NCBI GenBank assembly: GCA_014526335.1 | Contig: JACTAT010000070.1 | Location: 31,001-95,000 of the forward strand | Reading direction: 5' to 3' | Length of the DNA stretch: 64,000 nucleotides | Origin: Chrysaora quinquecirrha | Taxonomy: Eukaryota > Cnidaria > Scyphozoa > Semaeostomeae > Pelagiidae | Part shown: one piece after another, positions 9,861 to 21,640 of the stretch | Layout: every line of letters begins with the position of its first letter | Position numbering within the stretch: the first letter of the stretch is position 1 | The notes under the pieces: generated by a model | The model's database searches: none | What the model was told of the DNA's origin: nothing | What the model saw: the letters and a program-made list of their open reading frames with translations, nothing else | Program-made: the position numbers and the translations under genes

Positions 9861-11575
9861 ATGAGATTTGAAATGGCGACTGCGTTGGAACTTCCTTGTC
9901 TGGTTTTGGACCGTGTAATAAGTTTCTTGCATTTGGTAGATATTGTAAAAAATGTCCAAAGTGTGTCAAACCTGGAAGCAATTTGCATCAAAAGCGTTAA
10001 AAACAGTCAATATTGATGCAAGTACAGTTCACGGTGGATCATGGCAGCAATTTTACGAAGACATCGATCTGACAGCAAGAGACAAGAATTTTGAGAATTT
10101 AGCTCTGGATATTGCAAATTGCACGGATGAAATAGATCATCTATATTTCGATGGCGAAGATATCCCTTTTGCTGTTTTTGAAATTTTGTTATCAAGTCAA
10201 AAAAGCATTGAAAAGTCTAGTTTTTCTTCCGGAATGTTATGACCCGACAGAAAAAATTGGAAAGGTTGTCACACAGGCTCTCATACGGAATGAAAATTCA
10301 TTGGAAAATATCAGCATTGGTGATAGCAGTATAAGTCTGTTTCTATCCTTCGAAGAAATGGCAGATGCATTCATTGACAGAAATACATGTTTTCCAAATT
10401 TAAGATCAATAACATTCGCCCAATATGTCATCTTCAAGTCATCATTGGATCCTGTGAATTATGATATATCAAATGATTCACCTTTGCTTTTTGATGATGA
10501 TATTGATAGTGATGATGAAAATATTGATGAAGATAATGCAGCCAAACTAAGATGTGTTGCATTACTATTCCAAAAGATTTGTGTTGAGAGTAAAATCAGA
10601 GAGCTTAATTTCAAATCATCAATGCAGTTAACAAATACTATGGACTGTTCGATAGCCTGGAGTCCACCTTATGCTCGATTGCTCAGAAATCATTTTCAAA
10701 CAGGAGCTTTCTCGAATTTAAGAAAGTTCAATGTTGACAGCATTAATACAAGGGGGATTGACAGAGAATTCTCAGAAGCAGATGCAGCTTTGCTTATTCA
10801 AAATTGCCCTCACATTTCTCACATTGATGCTGACATTTTTTTCTCTGAATTTGTTCATGTGAACACAAGTCGTGTTCACAGTGAAATCCCATTTATCAAG
10901 ATCATCAAGCATTATGGCCAACAACTTGTTCATCTCCATTGCTACACAAATACCAATATAGTAAATTGCATAGCTCAGAATTGTCCCAATGTTGAGACTT
11001 TAACAGTTGTTGATTATTTTGAAAATGGGCTGTCAGATTCGGCATTTTTTGCGCTATCAAGCTTAAAATATTTGAAAAATCTAACAATCCACTTCCAAAA
11101 GCATTATAATTCCCTCAATTCATTTATGTCCTTCTTAGAAAAAAGGGTATATAATCTGACCAAACTGCAGATGATATTCAAAATTGGATCAAAGTTTGAT
11201 GAGAACATTTTTCACATTATTCGGGAGAATGGGAGGAACCTTGATACTCTTATTATTGAATCTGAGATTTCATTTGAAGGCTTTGTACCAGCTATTGAAG
11301 CATTGATTCAAATGCTTGATTGTTGCTCTTCACTCAGACACTTCAGTCTAATTTTTTATCCTAAAATCTATAATGGTAACATTGACAATGGTGTCAGTAT
11401 GCAGTATTATGAAAAGATCATAGAAATTTTGCTCTCCAATCATGCAAGTCTGCATCAGCTTGGACTGTATTCCATGCTTCCTTTGTCCGATGATTGCAAA
11501 TTAACCTTAATAAGATCAATGCCATATTGCAAAATGAATTTTGATGACCATAGTGATTACGGATTTAAATTTTAA
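9861..11575 (+). CDS. F-box/LRR-like protein, frame broken twice
   Basis: Three consecutive frames read as one protein of about 570 residues. The first, from ATG 9861 (or 9873), has an F-box-like start, LPCLVLDRVISFL. After a one-base shift at a run of six A (about 9949) it continues with KVCQTWKQFASKAL, the second half of an F-box. A second shift at another A6 run (about 10200) joins the long 474-codon frame ending at 11575. The remainder has leucine-patterned segments (SSLKYLKNLTIHF, SLRHFSLIFY) and an acidic DDDIDSDDENIDED insert. F-box proteins recruit substrates to SCF ubiquitin ligases, but the substrate is unknown here. The breaks may be assembly errors, small introns or real mutations. 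A decayed relative lies at 395-712. Confidence 0.6.
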
Positions 11576-14500
11576 TCAATTTGTCACAGGAAAGAAATGT
11601 TCAAAAGACCATTGTGGTGCTTCTAAATGGTTCCTCATTCATTCAGTTGCAGCAGCCCAATAGATTTCGGTCGTTCAAATGTTAGAAAAAGTCTTTGAGG
11701 GACAGGCCTTTGATTTTGTTTTATGATGTGTTTTCATAGATACAGAGGGATTTTAATGTTTCAATAGCCCCAGCAGCAAGTAGCAAGAGAACACCACATG
11801 AACATGGGAAGGAAGCCACATTGCACACAAAAACAATCCAGCTACAGTATAAATGCTGTGTAACAAAGCATCCAACAGAAAATATCATTTCAAAGAACAA
11901 GCAGTTGTCTCAGTGATTATTAACAACAAATGCAACAAGGTAGTTTGAAAAGAAGAAATTTCACAAGCACAATCAGATTAACTTGGTGTCAGGGAGCAAT
12001 TTTGTAATGCTGGGCACAGACACCTTTTTGCTTTTCACCTGACAGCTCGAATAGCATTGTGTTCACAACCCACTACCATTACATCAAATTCAATCACCTG
12101 CTCCTCATGTCCATGACCATGAAGATGCAAAAAAGTATATCATATATTTATACTGAAAACTAAACATTAATAAATAACTACAGAAGTTTGATGGTCAATT
12201 GGAATAAGCTAAATTACAAATTACAAAATAAATGGATGAGAAGGTGCTTTCCATGGGGAGTATCTATATAGAGTATTCACGTAAAACACATGGTGATTGT
12301 TATAGCAAGTCTCTGCGACTAAGAATCGCATATTTTGAACATTGCTCAGGTTTGTTTCTTATATAGAAACCAATTGTTTTAGACAGGCTTGAACCTTCCC
12401 CAGAATACTCCATAATATTTTGAAACATGGATGTAAGCCCCTTTAATTTTTTTACTCCACACGTGTATAGATCGCAAAGTCACTTGTTTTAAACACAGAA
12501 AAACGAAGCAAACAGCATTCTCGTTCATAACGAAGCTTCTTAAATAACATATCTATAATCTTTTCGACGCAGGAATTGCATGGAACCAAACCCTAATTGG
12601 GGAGTTTCCGACGGTTTTCGACAGCTCTTCAATCGAAACCACTCTTTGATACAATTGTTGACAGAAAATTTGGCTATGTTCAACCACCCGTCCCATCAGC
12701 AGCCAACATACACAAAGAAGTTCGGCGAAATGTTCGATGTAATCTTAGCGAAGTTTGGCTAAGGCTTTACGGACACACCCCATACGGCCACTGTTTATTA
12801 GACGGCGGTTTCTTACTTGCGTGAATGCTTTACTGTTCTATCAAACCTCCTATAATCATGCTTATGTCAATCTGCTGGAGTCGTCAACTTTTAAAATATA
12901 ATATTTACAATTTTCAAAGAAATTAAGCTTTCTTATAGGCCAACGTATAATTTTCAGAAACGCAAGACCTTAGCAACACGATCAAAGATCGTCCGGCAAA
13001 TATTTTTGTATATTTTTGTATATATGTATAATTTTCAGCAATTGCTTATCAAGCAATGTTTGAATGTTTGGGGATGACACAAAACATTGCTTGACAAGCA
13101 AGCATCAACGGAATTCATTCAAAACATTTTTTGCTCGATGCAACTCAAAAGTGTTAAAAGAGCATTTTCTGTGACGTGACGTGCCAAAAGGTCAATATTT
13201 TGCTTGGCAAGCAAAATTCAAATGTTTGATCTTTTGGCCAGGGCACCAGGTTCCAACCAAAATACATAGTTTGGCTATCGAATAGATGACACCTCTTTGC
13301 CTTCACAATGTCTTTCTTTCATCTGATGACAATTTCTGACCATTTTTACAATGGATTTTCCGAAATAATTAAACAACAGAGAAAAGTAGAACCTCCATCT
13401 GTGAACGTGAAACCGATTTCATTGTGCACGATATACGTTTCTGTTTTAGAATATTGTTTTCACAGATAAACAGCCTTTTGGAAGACAGTATTGGTCCTTT
13501 GTTCAAAAGTATATGTAAATCATTTCAAGTTCCACTGTATAATGGTGATAAAATTGGCTTTAAAAGCATATATACATATGTCAGTGACTAAATCTGTGAA
13601 AAAGATGTTATAAACTCACATCACATGATCATGATAAACATCTTCAATTTGTAATAGGATTCTAGCTGTCACGGCTTCTTTTCTCTCCTGGATGTAAAAG
13701 CTCATCAATGACCACTCTGTTATTGAGAAGTGTGTCACCAGAAAAATTGAGATGGGTTTAAGAAGTGGTTTCAGAAGCAATATAATTTTTCCAGAGTCCA
13801 GAAAAGTGGCCAACCTTCCTCCAGACAAAATTACCCCTTGCTGAAAACCTTCCTCACCAAACAATGAAAAATAGGCGAGTCTTAGGTGTGGCATTAGATT
13901 TTCTTTTGTTCTCGTTGACCTTCCTCCGGTCAATGACCGTGTGACCGTAACTTTTTCTTGGCTCTGAATTTTTCGTACTCTTTAAGCATGAATATAATGG
14001 TAAAATGCGCTAAAACCACGGTCTTTCCATTTCAATTGCAGCGATAACAACTTTTAAGAAGCTTTTAACACAAATGTACTAAAGATAACCTTATCCCATA
14101 ATGCTTAATTTGTGTACTTCGGATAACCCAGAGACACAAATTTCGGCGCGACGTTGATTTCGAGTAGCCATCCCTACATTCGGCTAAACAATTTGCAAAT
14201 AACTGTATTAAAGGTAAAAATCTTCTCACCTTGACGATGTACACCTCTAAAAATTACATATGCAAAATTTTTCCATTCGCAGTTAGGAGATACGTTCAAG
14301 TTCCTGTCCATTGCATTTCCCCAGACGATTTCCCCAAATCGGGGCTTGCGTCTATTGAAAAAATGCTTCGAATCTCATTTTCGATAAAACAGGACTGTTT
14401 GGCAGCGTATTTACAGAAGAGTGATGGATATTTTCGGAGCCTTGGTCACTAGATCAAAAGCCTTTGCTGATGAAATTGATTCAATTACATAGAAGAACTA

Positions 14501-15101
14501 GTTGAACCCACTGAACGCTGAGATAGCACTGTAACACGTTATGGCATGGAAATCAGTAGTCAAAATTGCTTGCAGAAGATCCAAAACACACCAACTAATC
14601 TAAAAGCGACTCGATCAAGGAGGATCATATTTCTGCTTGGAAAATTAGGTATGGTAAATTACCATTGAACTATAAATTACATGGTCCTTTAACCCTATCT
14701 TATCTGGGCATGACAAAAATTTGGTTTCCATGGGGACAGGGTCTATAGAACAACTAAATTTTCATATTTGGTAGCGTAAAAGTAAAAACTCAAATTTAAC
14801 ACATATCAGGGGCATCCTGAGTGTATTTTAGACAAATTTCGGTAGCCGTTTCGTTAGATAGGGTCAAATCACTCATAGCATGAGTGTATGCTTCTTAAAA
14901 GCGTTTCAAAATATCGAAGAGCGCTGACCTACCCTCAGTAATTCTCGGAACTCTCTTCATAGCGACGTCAGCAGTGGTTGATTCAAAAAGACAAAATTTC
15001 ATGAAATTTTACATATCTCTGGCAAGAATTTCATTTCTGATTGAAAGAAGCATAAAATTTCACCATATTATAAATTTTTATAAATAATAAATAAAGATTT
15101 A
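11576..15101. other. Largely non-coding stretch
   Basis: No recognised gene. It contains a 60-codon frame at 12580-12762 (ATG, FRQLFNRNHSLIQLLTENLA) overlapped by another frame at 12597-12824, and a minus frame of 105 codons at 13616-13933. None has a familiar motif. Short inverted repeats around 13037-13100 (AAACATTGCTTGACAAGC) and 13185-13245 (CCAAAAGGTCAA with TTGATCTTTTGG) may be MITE remnants. Confidence 0.35.
14688..14868. mobile_element. Possible small MITE
   Basis: TTTAACCCTATCT at the left and AGATAGGGTCAAA at the right form an imperfect inverted repeat bounding 181 bp. I find no clear target duplication, so this is tentative. Confidence 0.25.
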
Positions 15102-15109
15102 TGTAGACT

Positions 15110-15480
15110 CAGGGACGCTGGAGACGGGAGGGGGGCGCGGAGGGGCAAGCGCCCCTGTTGCCCTTTCTTAAGGGGGGCAAGGGGGGCAAAAGTGCCTTTT
15201 GAATGTAAAACGATAATTGACTTTGACAACGTTAAATACGATCTTTCGCCATTATTGTGCCATTCGAAATGCGTACATCTGGAGACATAGCAAAAAATTG
15301 TTGTATAAAAACATTATTTACACTCGTTGAAAAACTTGTGTTGCATTTTAAGCCAATCTAAAGGGCGTGGACACAAAAAATTTCCTAGGGGAGTACCACC
15401 AAACCCAGCTAATTTTTTATCTCAATTGCCCTTACGTTCCTGGCCGCCCCCCTTGCCCTACCATCGCTCCGGCGTCCCTG
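15110..15480. mobile_element. Non-autonomous hAT-type element (MITE)
   Basis: A 371-bp element that begins CAGGGACGCTGGAG and ends with the imperfect complement CTCCGGCGTCCCTG. It is flanked by an exact 8-bp duplication, TGTAGACT (15102-15109 and 15481-15488). CAGGG termini and 8-bp duplications fit the hAT superfamily. The subterminal regions are GC-rich with AAGGGGGGCAAGGGGGGCAA. There is no coding capacity. Confidence 0.85.
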
Positions 15481-15488
15481 TGTAGACT

Positions 15489-16303
15489 TAATACAACGTA
15501 TACATCCAACTTTATTTTTTATTTCATTTCATTTTCATTTCATAGTTTAATCACTGGCCAACGGTTTGTGCAATTAAAAATTACAACTAATATAAAATTA
15601 TTGCAAAAATTGCTAGTACAGGTATAAGTGTTAATCATTAACTAGATAAGAGTGAAAAAGCCATTTTAACAAAGGCAATAGTTGATGCATTTTAATTTAA
15701 ACATCTAATTCTAAAACTATAAAACCAACAGCAAACATAAAACTAATTAACGAACTGCGAAGTCGTTTTTGAGAATCACTTGATTGATGATTGAGTATTT
15801 GATGAAAAAAGCTCTCTTTGAGACCAATCATTCGTCTAATAAAACAAAGAAATCGAACAACAAACAAAGAACATAATCAGGCTTTCATGTATTTGTGTCT
15901 CATCTCGAAATTATGGTAATCTTGACGTCACGTGATCACAGTGTATTAACAATGCAACTATTTTCACGAAAGTGTGATAGCCAGATACAATTTCAGCAAA
16001 AAGGAAATTTGGCAAGAAATTTTGGTTCGATAGAGTGTATAACATCCAGAGAGGCATACTAGGAGGGGAGGGGGGCGGTCGGCCAGAAAAGGGTTAAACA
16101 TGAAATACAAAACATTTGTTTTGACACGCTGTATCGGTTAAAGATGATTAAATTTAAAATTTTTCCAAATGAAAGAAAGTTAATTCACTAAATTTGCAAA
16201 TTAATAAAACTTTTATAAATTTTTCAACGCTACTATTTGTTTACATCTACGACACTATTACTTTAACATAAATGTTTAACTTTATATAACATCTAACTTA
16301 ACA
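15489..16303. other. Unassigned AT-rich DNA
   Basis: No gene, repeat or RNA recognised. One GC-rich tract, GGAGGGGAGGGGGGCGG, lies near 16060-16078. Confidence 0.3.
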
Positions 16304-16305
16304 TA

Positions 16306-16581
16306 CAGTAAAAACCCGCATATAAGAAACCAATTTTTCAAAATAAGGCCAACCAATTTCTTTGCAGCTCAGCAGTATCCTATTGTAAAGGATGGGACAA
16401 TCTGCCGCTGTTTTTTTTTGAATAAGTGTAAAACTTTCTTCCTTTTCACAAGATAAGCCATCCATATCTCAAGATACGTAAAATATCATAATTTCAACTA
16501 TTTCTATAATAAAATTTCAAAAGAACAAAGCACGCAGTTCCTTATAAGTAGATTCCTTACTGTATATGCGGGTTTTTAATG
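16306..16581. mobile_element. Mariner/Tc1-type MITE
   Basis: A 276-bp element with inverted ends CAGTAAAAACCCGCATATA and TATATGCGGGTTTTTAATG. Each end is flanked by the dinucleotide TA (16304-16305 and 16582-16583), the target duplication of Tc1/mariner elements. A run TATAAGAAACC near the left has a diverged partner on the right (TTATAAGTAGATTCC). It is non-coding. Confidence 0.7.
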
Positions 16582-16583
16582 TA

Positions 16584-17166
16584 GTCTAACTTGACACAAT
16601 AGTTTAACTAAAAACACTTGTCAAACAAAAGTCTAACTTAACATACCTAATTGTCGACACAATTGTGTAACGCCATATACAAGCGAGGTGGCGTAAATCC
16701 TGCACCGTAACCGTAACACCGATGGAATTAGACTCATGTACTGCATATTAACCATAAAAACAGAAAGAGAAAACTGTTCTGTTGGAGATAAAATGCGTGT
16801 TTTAATAAAAATAGTATCAACTTTATATGAGAGAGTTAACAACAGTATATACAAATATTTTCACAAAGGCTTTCACAGAAGAGAAATGACTGTGAAGAAG
16901 TTTCAGAGAAATTGATATTTGGTAATGGAGGCCTGTTAAATCTTAACTTCACGTTTACTACTAGATTAAGGCTAGAGCAAGGGAAATGCAAACCTGTGAC
17001 TAAACAACTTGGAAAACAACAAAAGACTGTTTAATCGAGGGAAAAACTTGAAAACAATGCAGGGAGCTCCCTGCTGTATATCATTCGTTTGGTAAATCTA
17101 GTTGTAGTATGTAAGTTTCATTAAGGCCTACATCCTCATTCGGCTACAGTCTCTTTCAATGAGTTA
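16584..17166. other. Unassigned
   Basis: No gene recognised. The short minus frame at 16633-16854 overlaps the end of the preceding MITE and has no motif. Confidence 0.3.
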
Positions 17167-17679
17167 NNNNNNNNNNNNNNNNNNNNNNNNNNNNNNNNNN
17201 NNNNNNNNNNNNNNNNNNNNNNNNNNNNNNNNNNNNNNNNNNNNNNNNNNNNNNNNNNNNNNNNNNNNNNNNNNNNNNNNNNNNNNNNNNNNNNNNNNNN
17301 NNNNNNNNNNNNNNNNNNNNNNNNNNNNNNNNNNNNNNNNNNNNNNNNNNNNNNNNNNNNNNNNNNNNNNNNNNNNNNNNNNNNNNNNNNNNNNNNNNNN
17401 NNNNNNNNNNNNNNNNNNNNNNNNNNNNNNNNNNNNNNNNNNNNNNNNNNNNNNNNNNNNNNNNNNNNNNNNNNNNNNNNNNNNNNNNNNNNNNNNNNNN
17501 NNNNNNNNNNNNNNNNNNNNNNNNNNNNNNNNNNNNNNNNNNNNNNNNNNNNNNNNNNNNNNNNNNNNNNNNNNNNNNNNNNNNNNNNNNNNNNNNNNNN
17601 NNNNNNNNNNNNNNNNNNNNNNNNNNNNNNNNNNNNNNNNNNNNNNNNNNNNNNNNNNNNNNNNNNNNNNNNNNNNNNN
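17167..17679. other. Assembly gap (N run)
   Basis: 513 consecutive undetermined bases. Open frames drawn across it on either strand are meaningless. Confidence 0.99.
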
Positions 17680-18197
17680 TGCTTGTATGTTGACATAAGG
17701 GGCTGGAGCCTAAAAGATCTATATCTGGCCAGAAACAAATCTTGGTGTATTATTAGAGATGAAGGTCGCAGAGAAAGAGCGAGACGACTAAGGAACAAGC
17801 AACCTGCTTATGCAGACAGACATGCTGGCGTGTATTAGGAATAGTTTTTGCTATCCTCAGGCTCATGGCAGTGGGGATAGATAAGTTGCTGCTATGATGG
17901 ATAGAGCTACGCGTTCTTCGCTTGGTGGTTGGAGATGAATATACTCTTGTCATTACCAAAACAGCTTTGAGCAAATTCAGATGTTGCAAAGAAAAGAAGA
18001 AGACAACTCAAATATCAATAAACATATGCCTCTGGCTCTTTATGTTGGAAACTGACCAAGCTTACTCTGATATTTATTGCATTTTGGATAGTTCTATTGT
18101 TAAAGTCTTAAAAAACCCGTTCTTCTAGTCTGGATGAATATTGGATAAAACCAAGCAGATGTTCCATCGATTTTTACTTGTCCAATTTTCAAAGCCA

Positions 18198-18290
18198 TTT
18201 TTATGTTTGAAGAATAAAAACATGGTGCAGGGTTTTCGGCAAACCGGAAGAAATATATATAGGAATAAGGAATGTTGTAAGAAAAGAACA
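18198..18290 (+). repeat. Dispersed repeat copy upstream of the Penelope-like relic
   Basis: Shares TTTTCGGCAAACCGGAAGAA and AAGGAATGTTGTAA with 4481-4612. It lies about 20 bp before the Penelope-like frame and might be part of that element's leader, which would make the copy at 4.5 kb a Penelope fragment. That link is inference. Confidence 0.55.
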
Positions 18291-18310
18291 CTATCTGAAC
18301 AATCAATGAG

Positions 18311-19016
18311 TTGAGTCATTTATTTTATTCTATTGAAATACATCACTTAGACAGTGTTAAAAACAGTGTCATATCTTCTCTCTTCAACACGAGCAATCTT
18401 GATGATCTAGACAAGGAGTACAAAAGGATCTCAAGCGTTCTAAAGGCCAATGAATATAAACAAGAAGATATACGCAAGGTCACGAGAAACGTTTCAAAGC
18501 CCAGACAGAATACTGAGGCTGACAAAGAGGAGCCTAAATGTTCTATAAACCTACCATACATCAAAGGGACAAGTGAAAAAATCCGCCGATCTTTGTCTAA
18601 ACAAAATATAAGATGTACTTTTTATTCCCTTAACGCACTTAAAAAGTCGCTTTCAAGGCCAAAAAACAAAGTTGACGATCTCAAAATACCATGTAGAGAT
18701 TGTCCTAAATCATATATAGGACAATCGAAAAGCGAGACAGGAACTAGGCTCAAATAACATAACTCAAATGTGACCCATGGTCGAATTGACAAAAGTGATC
18801 TTGCCAATCATCGTTGGACAGAAAAACACCAGCTGGATTGGGATAACATTTCAGCGATTGACGAGGATAAGAACTGGAAAAACAGACTTGTTAAAGATAG
18901 CATTCACTCAGTTCTATCAACTCCTTGCATCAATCAAGTATGTTACTCAATCACAGAAATCTGGTTGAATAGTTGCACTGAACGCAATTTTGGCGCCACA
19001 AATCTTAGAAATTGAG
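18311..19016 (+). pseudogene. Penelope-like retroelement, GIY-YIG endonuclease end
   Basis: The frame at 18311-18757 ends with DDLKIPCRDCPKSYIGQSKS. After a stop it continues in another frame with VTHGRIDKSDLANHRWTEKH and NWKNRLVKDSIHSVL. The IPC...C...YIGQ core followed by an H-rich RIDKS/DH segment is the GIY-YIG endonuclease domain that closes Penelope-like retroelements. The preceding 100 residues would be the C-terminal thumb of the reverse transcriptase. The reverse transcriptase proper is missing, so the copy is 5'-truncated, as is common for these elements. It encodes no intact protein. Confidence 0.75.
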
Positions 19017-19140
19017 CGCCAAAAATTCCCATGCTTCCTCGCAGGTCCGGTCAATTTCACCCCTTTCGATCCGGCCTTTGCAATAAATAGGAAAGAAACC
19101 ACATTTCACGTACTGCACTAGGGCATACTGCACTAACAAT

Positions 19141-19468
19141 AAAAGTCAGGGAAACATCAAAGTTCTGGATACAAACAATTTTCGACTGCGAAGAAAATTT
19201 TGAAGACGATCTACATCTAAACCAAATAGGGACGACTAGACTGCTGAAATCTATTGATATGACAATCGGCAACCTATTAAGAGAAGATAAAGTGACAGCA
19301 AATCGAATTTATAGCAAGGTATGGTCTGAATACCCTTGGCGTTGTATGGTTTGTTGCAAGGAAGGCCACGAGGAGGAAAATTGCGAGGTTATCGCAAGAA
19401 AAAGAGATGCGTCCCACTTTTCGTCACCCGAAAACAGTAACCTTAAAAAGAAAGACCAAAAAAGATAA
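19141..19468 (+). pseudogene. LINE ORF1 relic with an SGNH-esterase end and zinc knuckle
   Basis: After a one-base shift near 19200 the frame reads LHLNQIGTTRLLKSI, the D-x-x-H box region that ends SGNH/GDSL esterase domains in ORF1 of several LINE groups. It then reaches 19259-19468 with WRCMVCCKEGHEEENC, a CCHC-like knuckle, and a Lys/Arg-rich tail. It lies about 125 bp upstream of a LINE endonuclease ATG, which is the expected ORF1-to-ORF2 arrangement. The N-terminal part is not recognisable. Confidence 0.6.
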
Positions 19469-19593
19469 TTTAATATATTTTTCTTCACTTCTCAATATTT
19501 AAGAACTCTAATTATAACCTATTTAAAAATTAGCGACTTTTTGAATCTCCAATGATGTATCAATAAAAACATACAGAATCATTTCAAACAAAA

Positions 19594-20216
19594 ATGGTTA
19601 AGCTGATCACTTGGAATTGTAACGGCCTTTCGGAAATAAAAAAGATCGACTTTCTTAGAAGCAAGTTTTCTGATTTGAGAAATATCGACTTCACACTGCT
19701 AGTCGAAACACATTTAACAGACCAAAACTGTAATACAGAACTGAGAGACCTAGAAATAACACACCAAGTAAACCATTCATTCAGAACTAGTTCAGACACA
19801 CAGGCGGGTCTATCCCTGATAACCTCGAAAAATTTTAAAATACTAGAAACAAAAGAAATCAGTAAGGGTAGAATCTTAAAACAACTCGTTCAACAAAAAG
19901 AGGACCCAGATAGTATCTTAAATGTTATAGGGTTCTATGGACACACCACCAGCAAACCCCTTTTGACACGAAGAGCATTGATAAAAGCTCTTACCGACGC
20001 CTTGTCAACAACACAAGTAAATGTTTTGATGGGCGATTTTAATTTTGTAGAAGACAGTTGAGATCGCAACGGAAAACTGCCTAATTGTCTCGAAAAAGAC
20101 AAACAAATATTTAGCCAATGGCGACAGGTAAAGGAAGATTACGACTTGGTAGACTCATTTAACCATTTTTACTCTTACATCGCCGGAATTACAGTATATC
20201 ATGAATCAAATTTTAA
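19594..20216 (+). pseudogene. LINE ORF2 start: AP-type endonuclease
   Basis: The ATG at 19594 opens 155 codons with the landmark motifs of APE-like LINE endonucleases: ITWNCNGL at the start (catalytic N), LLVETHLTD (catalytic E), VIGFYGH and VLMGDFNFVEDS (catalytic D and N). A TGA at 20059 interrupts it, but the frame continues with RNGKLPNCLEKDKQIF for about 50 codons to 20216. No reverse transcriptase follows, so the element is 3'-truncated or deleted. With the ORF1 relic just upstream it forms one LINE copy. Confidence 0.8.
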
Positions 20217-21640
20217 ATGATTATATATTCAACATCATTCAAAACTAATATAAATCTGAAGACATTTGTTTAGAAATTTAAATCTGAAAACCTAGACAGG
20301 CTCTAAAGATTTGAAATATTCTTTAGACGAAACTATTTCTCGTAAAAGTAACCCTGAATCCATAAATAGATCTTTTTTTGAACCAAGGCACTGTCCAATC
20401 AATGAAAGTTTACTCTTGACAATTTAGAATTCTTGAAGTAAGGTTATTCTTCTCGCTTTATAGTTTAGTTTATTAAATCATTTGTTTGTTTGTGTTTGTT
20501 TTTAGGTATATGTCTATGTTATTTGTTTATTTATTTATGCTACGCTTTGTTCTTTAACAAATTAACGCTTAACCACTAAGGTATTTTCTAATAGCTACAG
20601 TTTTGAATTGTTAGTCGTCTTTTTCAGGTTTAATTTATCAAAAAGTGAGTAAGAATACTAAAATTAGTCGAGCAAAATTAAGTAATTCGAAGTTATATAT
20701 TCTTGGTTTAATGAATTATTATTCCGTAACTAATTTTTCGTTAGTTGATAAATTGATTATTTAAAAAAAAGAAAAGAAAAAAAGCACTAGGGTCGTCAAT
20801 TATAAAAAAGAAGCTTCAATGCAATTGCAGGTGAAAACAGGAAAGACCCAATATGGTTGACAGCATTCCCAGAAAATTTAGAGCAACTCTTGGCAACACA
20901 CTCCTCTGAGGTGTCCATTGAAAATGACGTGAAATTGATTGAAGAGGCTCTGTCAGCCTTGAAAAACATAACTATGTGATTCCGACGGCAGTAATTCAAT
21001 CACAAGAATCGTCAAGGGTTTTCCAGACATTGACTTTTGGAGCGAATGTAATCCTAGCCATAGAGTACGTACAGCGTGTTCTAAACTTTTCGCATGAACA
21101 TACAGAAAGTGTTTTTTGTTTCGTTTTTTTGAATGCAAATCAACTGTTTAAAATCTTTTTCTTATGTCTCGTATTTTTAATTGTGACTGTGATATTATTA
21201 TTCAGATTAGTTGTGGTGATGTTATAATTCAGATGAGCTGGTGGTGTCAGATGAGGCAACTCGTGGCAACATTTTGCAAAGGAGTTGATTCTAGACTGAA
21301 GGAAAAGTGGTATACTTACCTGAGTTCTATTTTTGAACAGAGATATAACACACAATTTGCGAAAATTGTCTGAGGCACTCACACTCGTACGATGATGTAA
21401 AGTGTTGGCAACGGTACCTGACATATACTGACGACATGACAAATAGGGACCTTAACATATGCAGACCACTCAGGACAGCGCTTACGCATCACCGGTGTCG
21501 AAATTAATCACCGAGACTATCCCATATTATTCAATGAATTAATTTGGGCAAATCCCTGCTCAAGCTATTGTTTTTACATGTTGAATGTGTACTTTGTGAT
21601 CAATCTGGAAACATCCCTATAGAAACAGGAAACAAACAAC
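20217..21640. other. Unassigned, AT-rich
   Basis: A long AT-rich stretch to about 20800, then weakly coding-like segments: frame 20830-20980 with WLTAFPENLEQLLATHSSEV, and 21233-21373 with VDSRLKEKWYTYLSSIFEQR. These could be upstream exons or remains of the gene that follows. I do not recognise them. Confidence 0.3.

Noticed and set aside
13037..13245. Single MITE spanning two short hairpins
   Set aside because: The hairpins are not symmetrical ends of one element and no target duplication is visible.
13616..13933. 105-codon minus-strand gene
   Set aside because: No motif, no supporting context and ordinary length for chance in this composition.
17136..17798. Long open frames across 17.1-17.8 kb on both strands
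   Set aside because: They run through 513 undetermined bases and have no real coding content.
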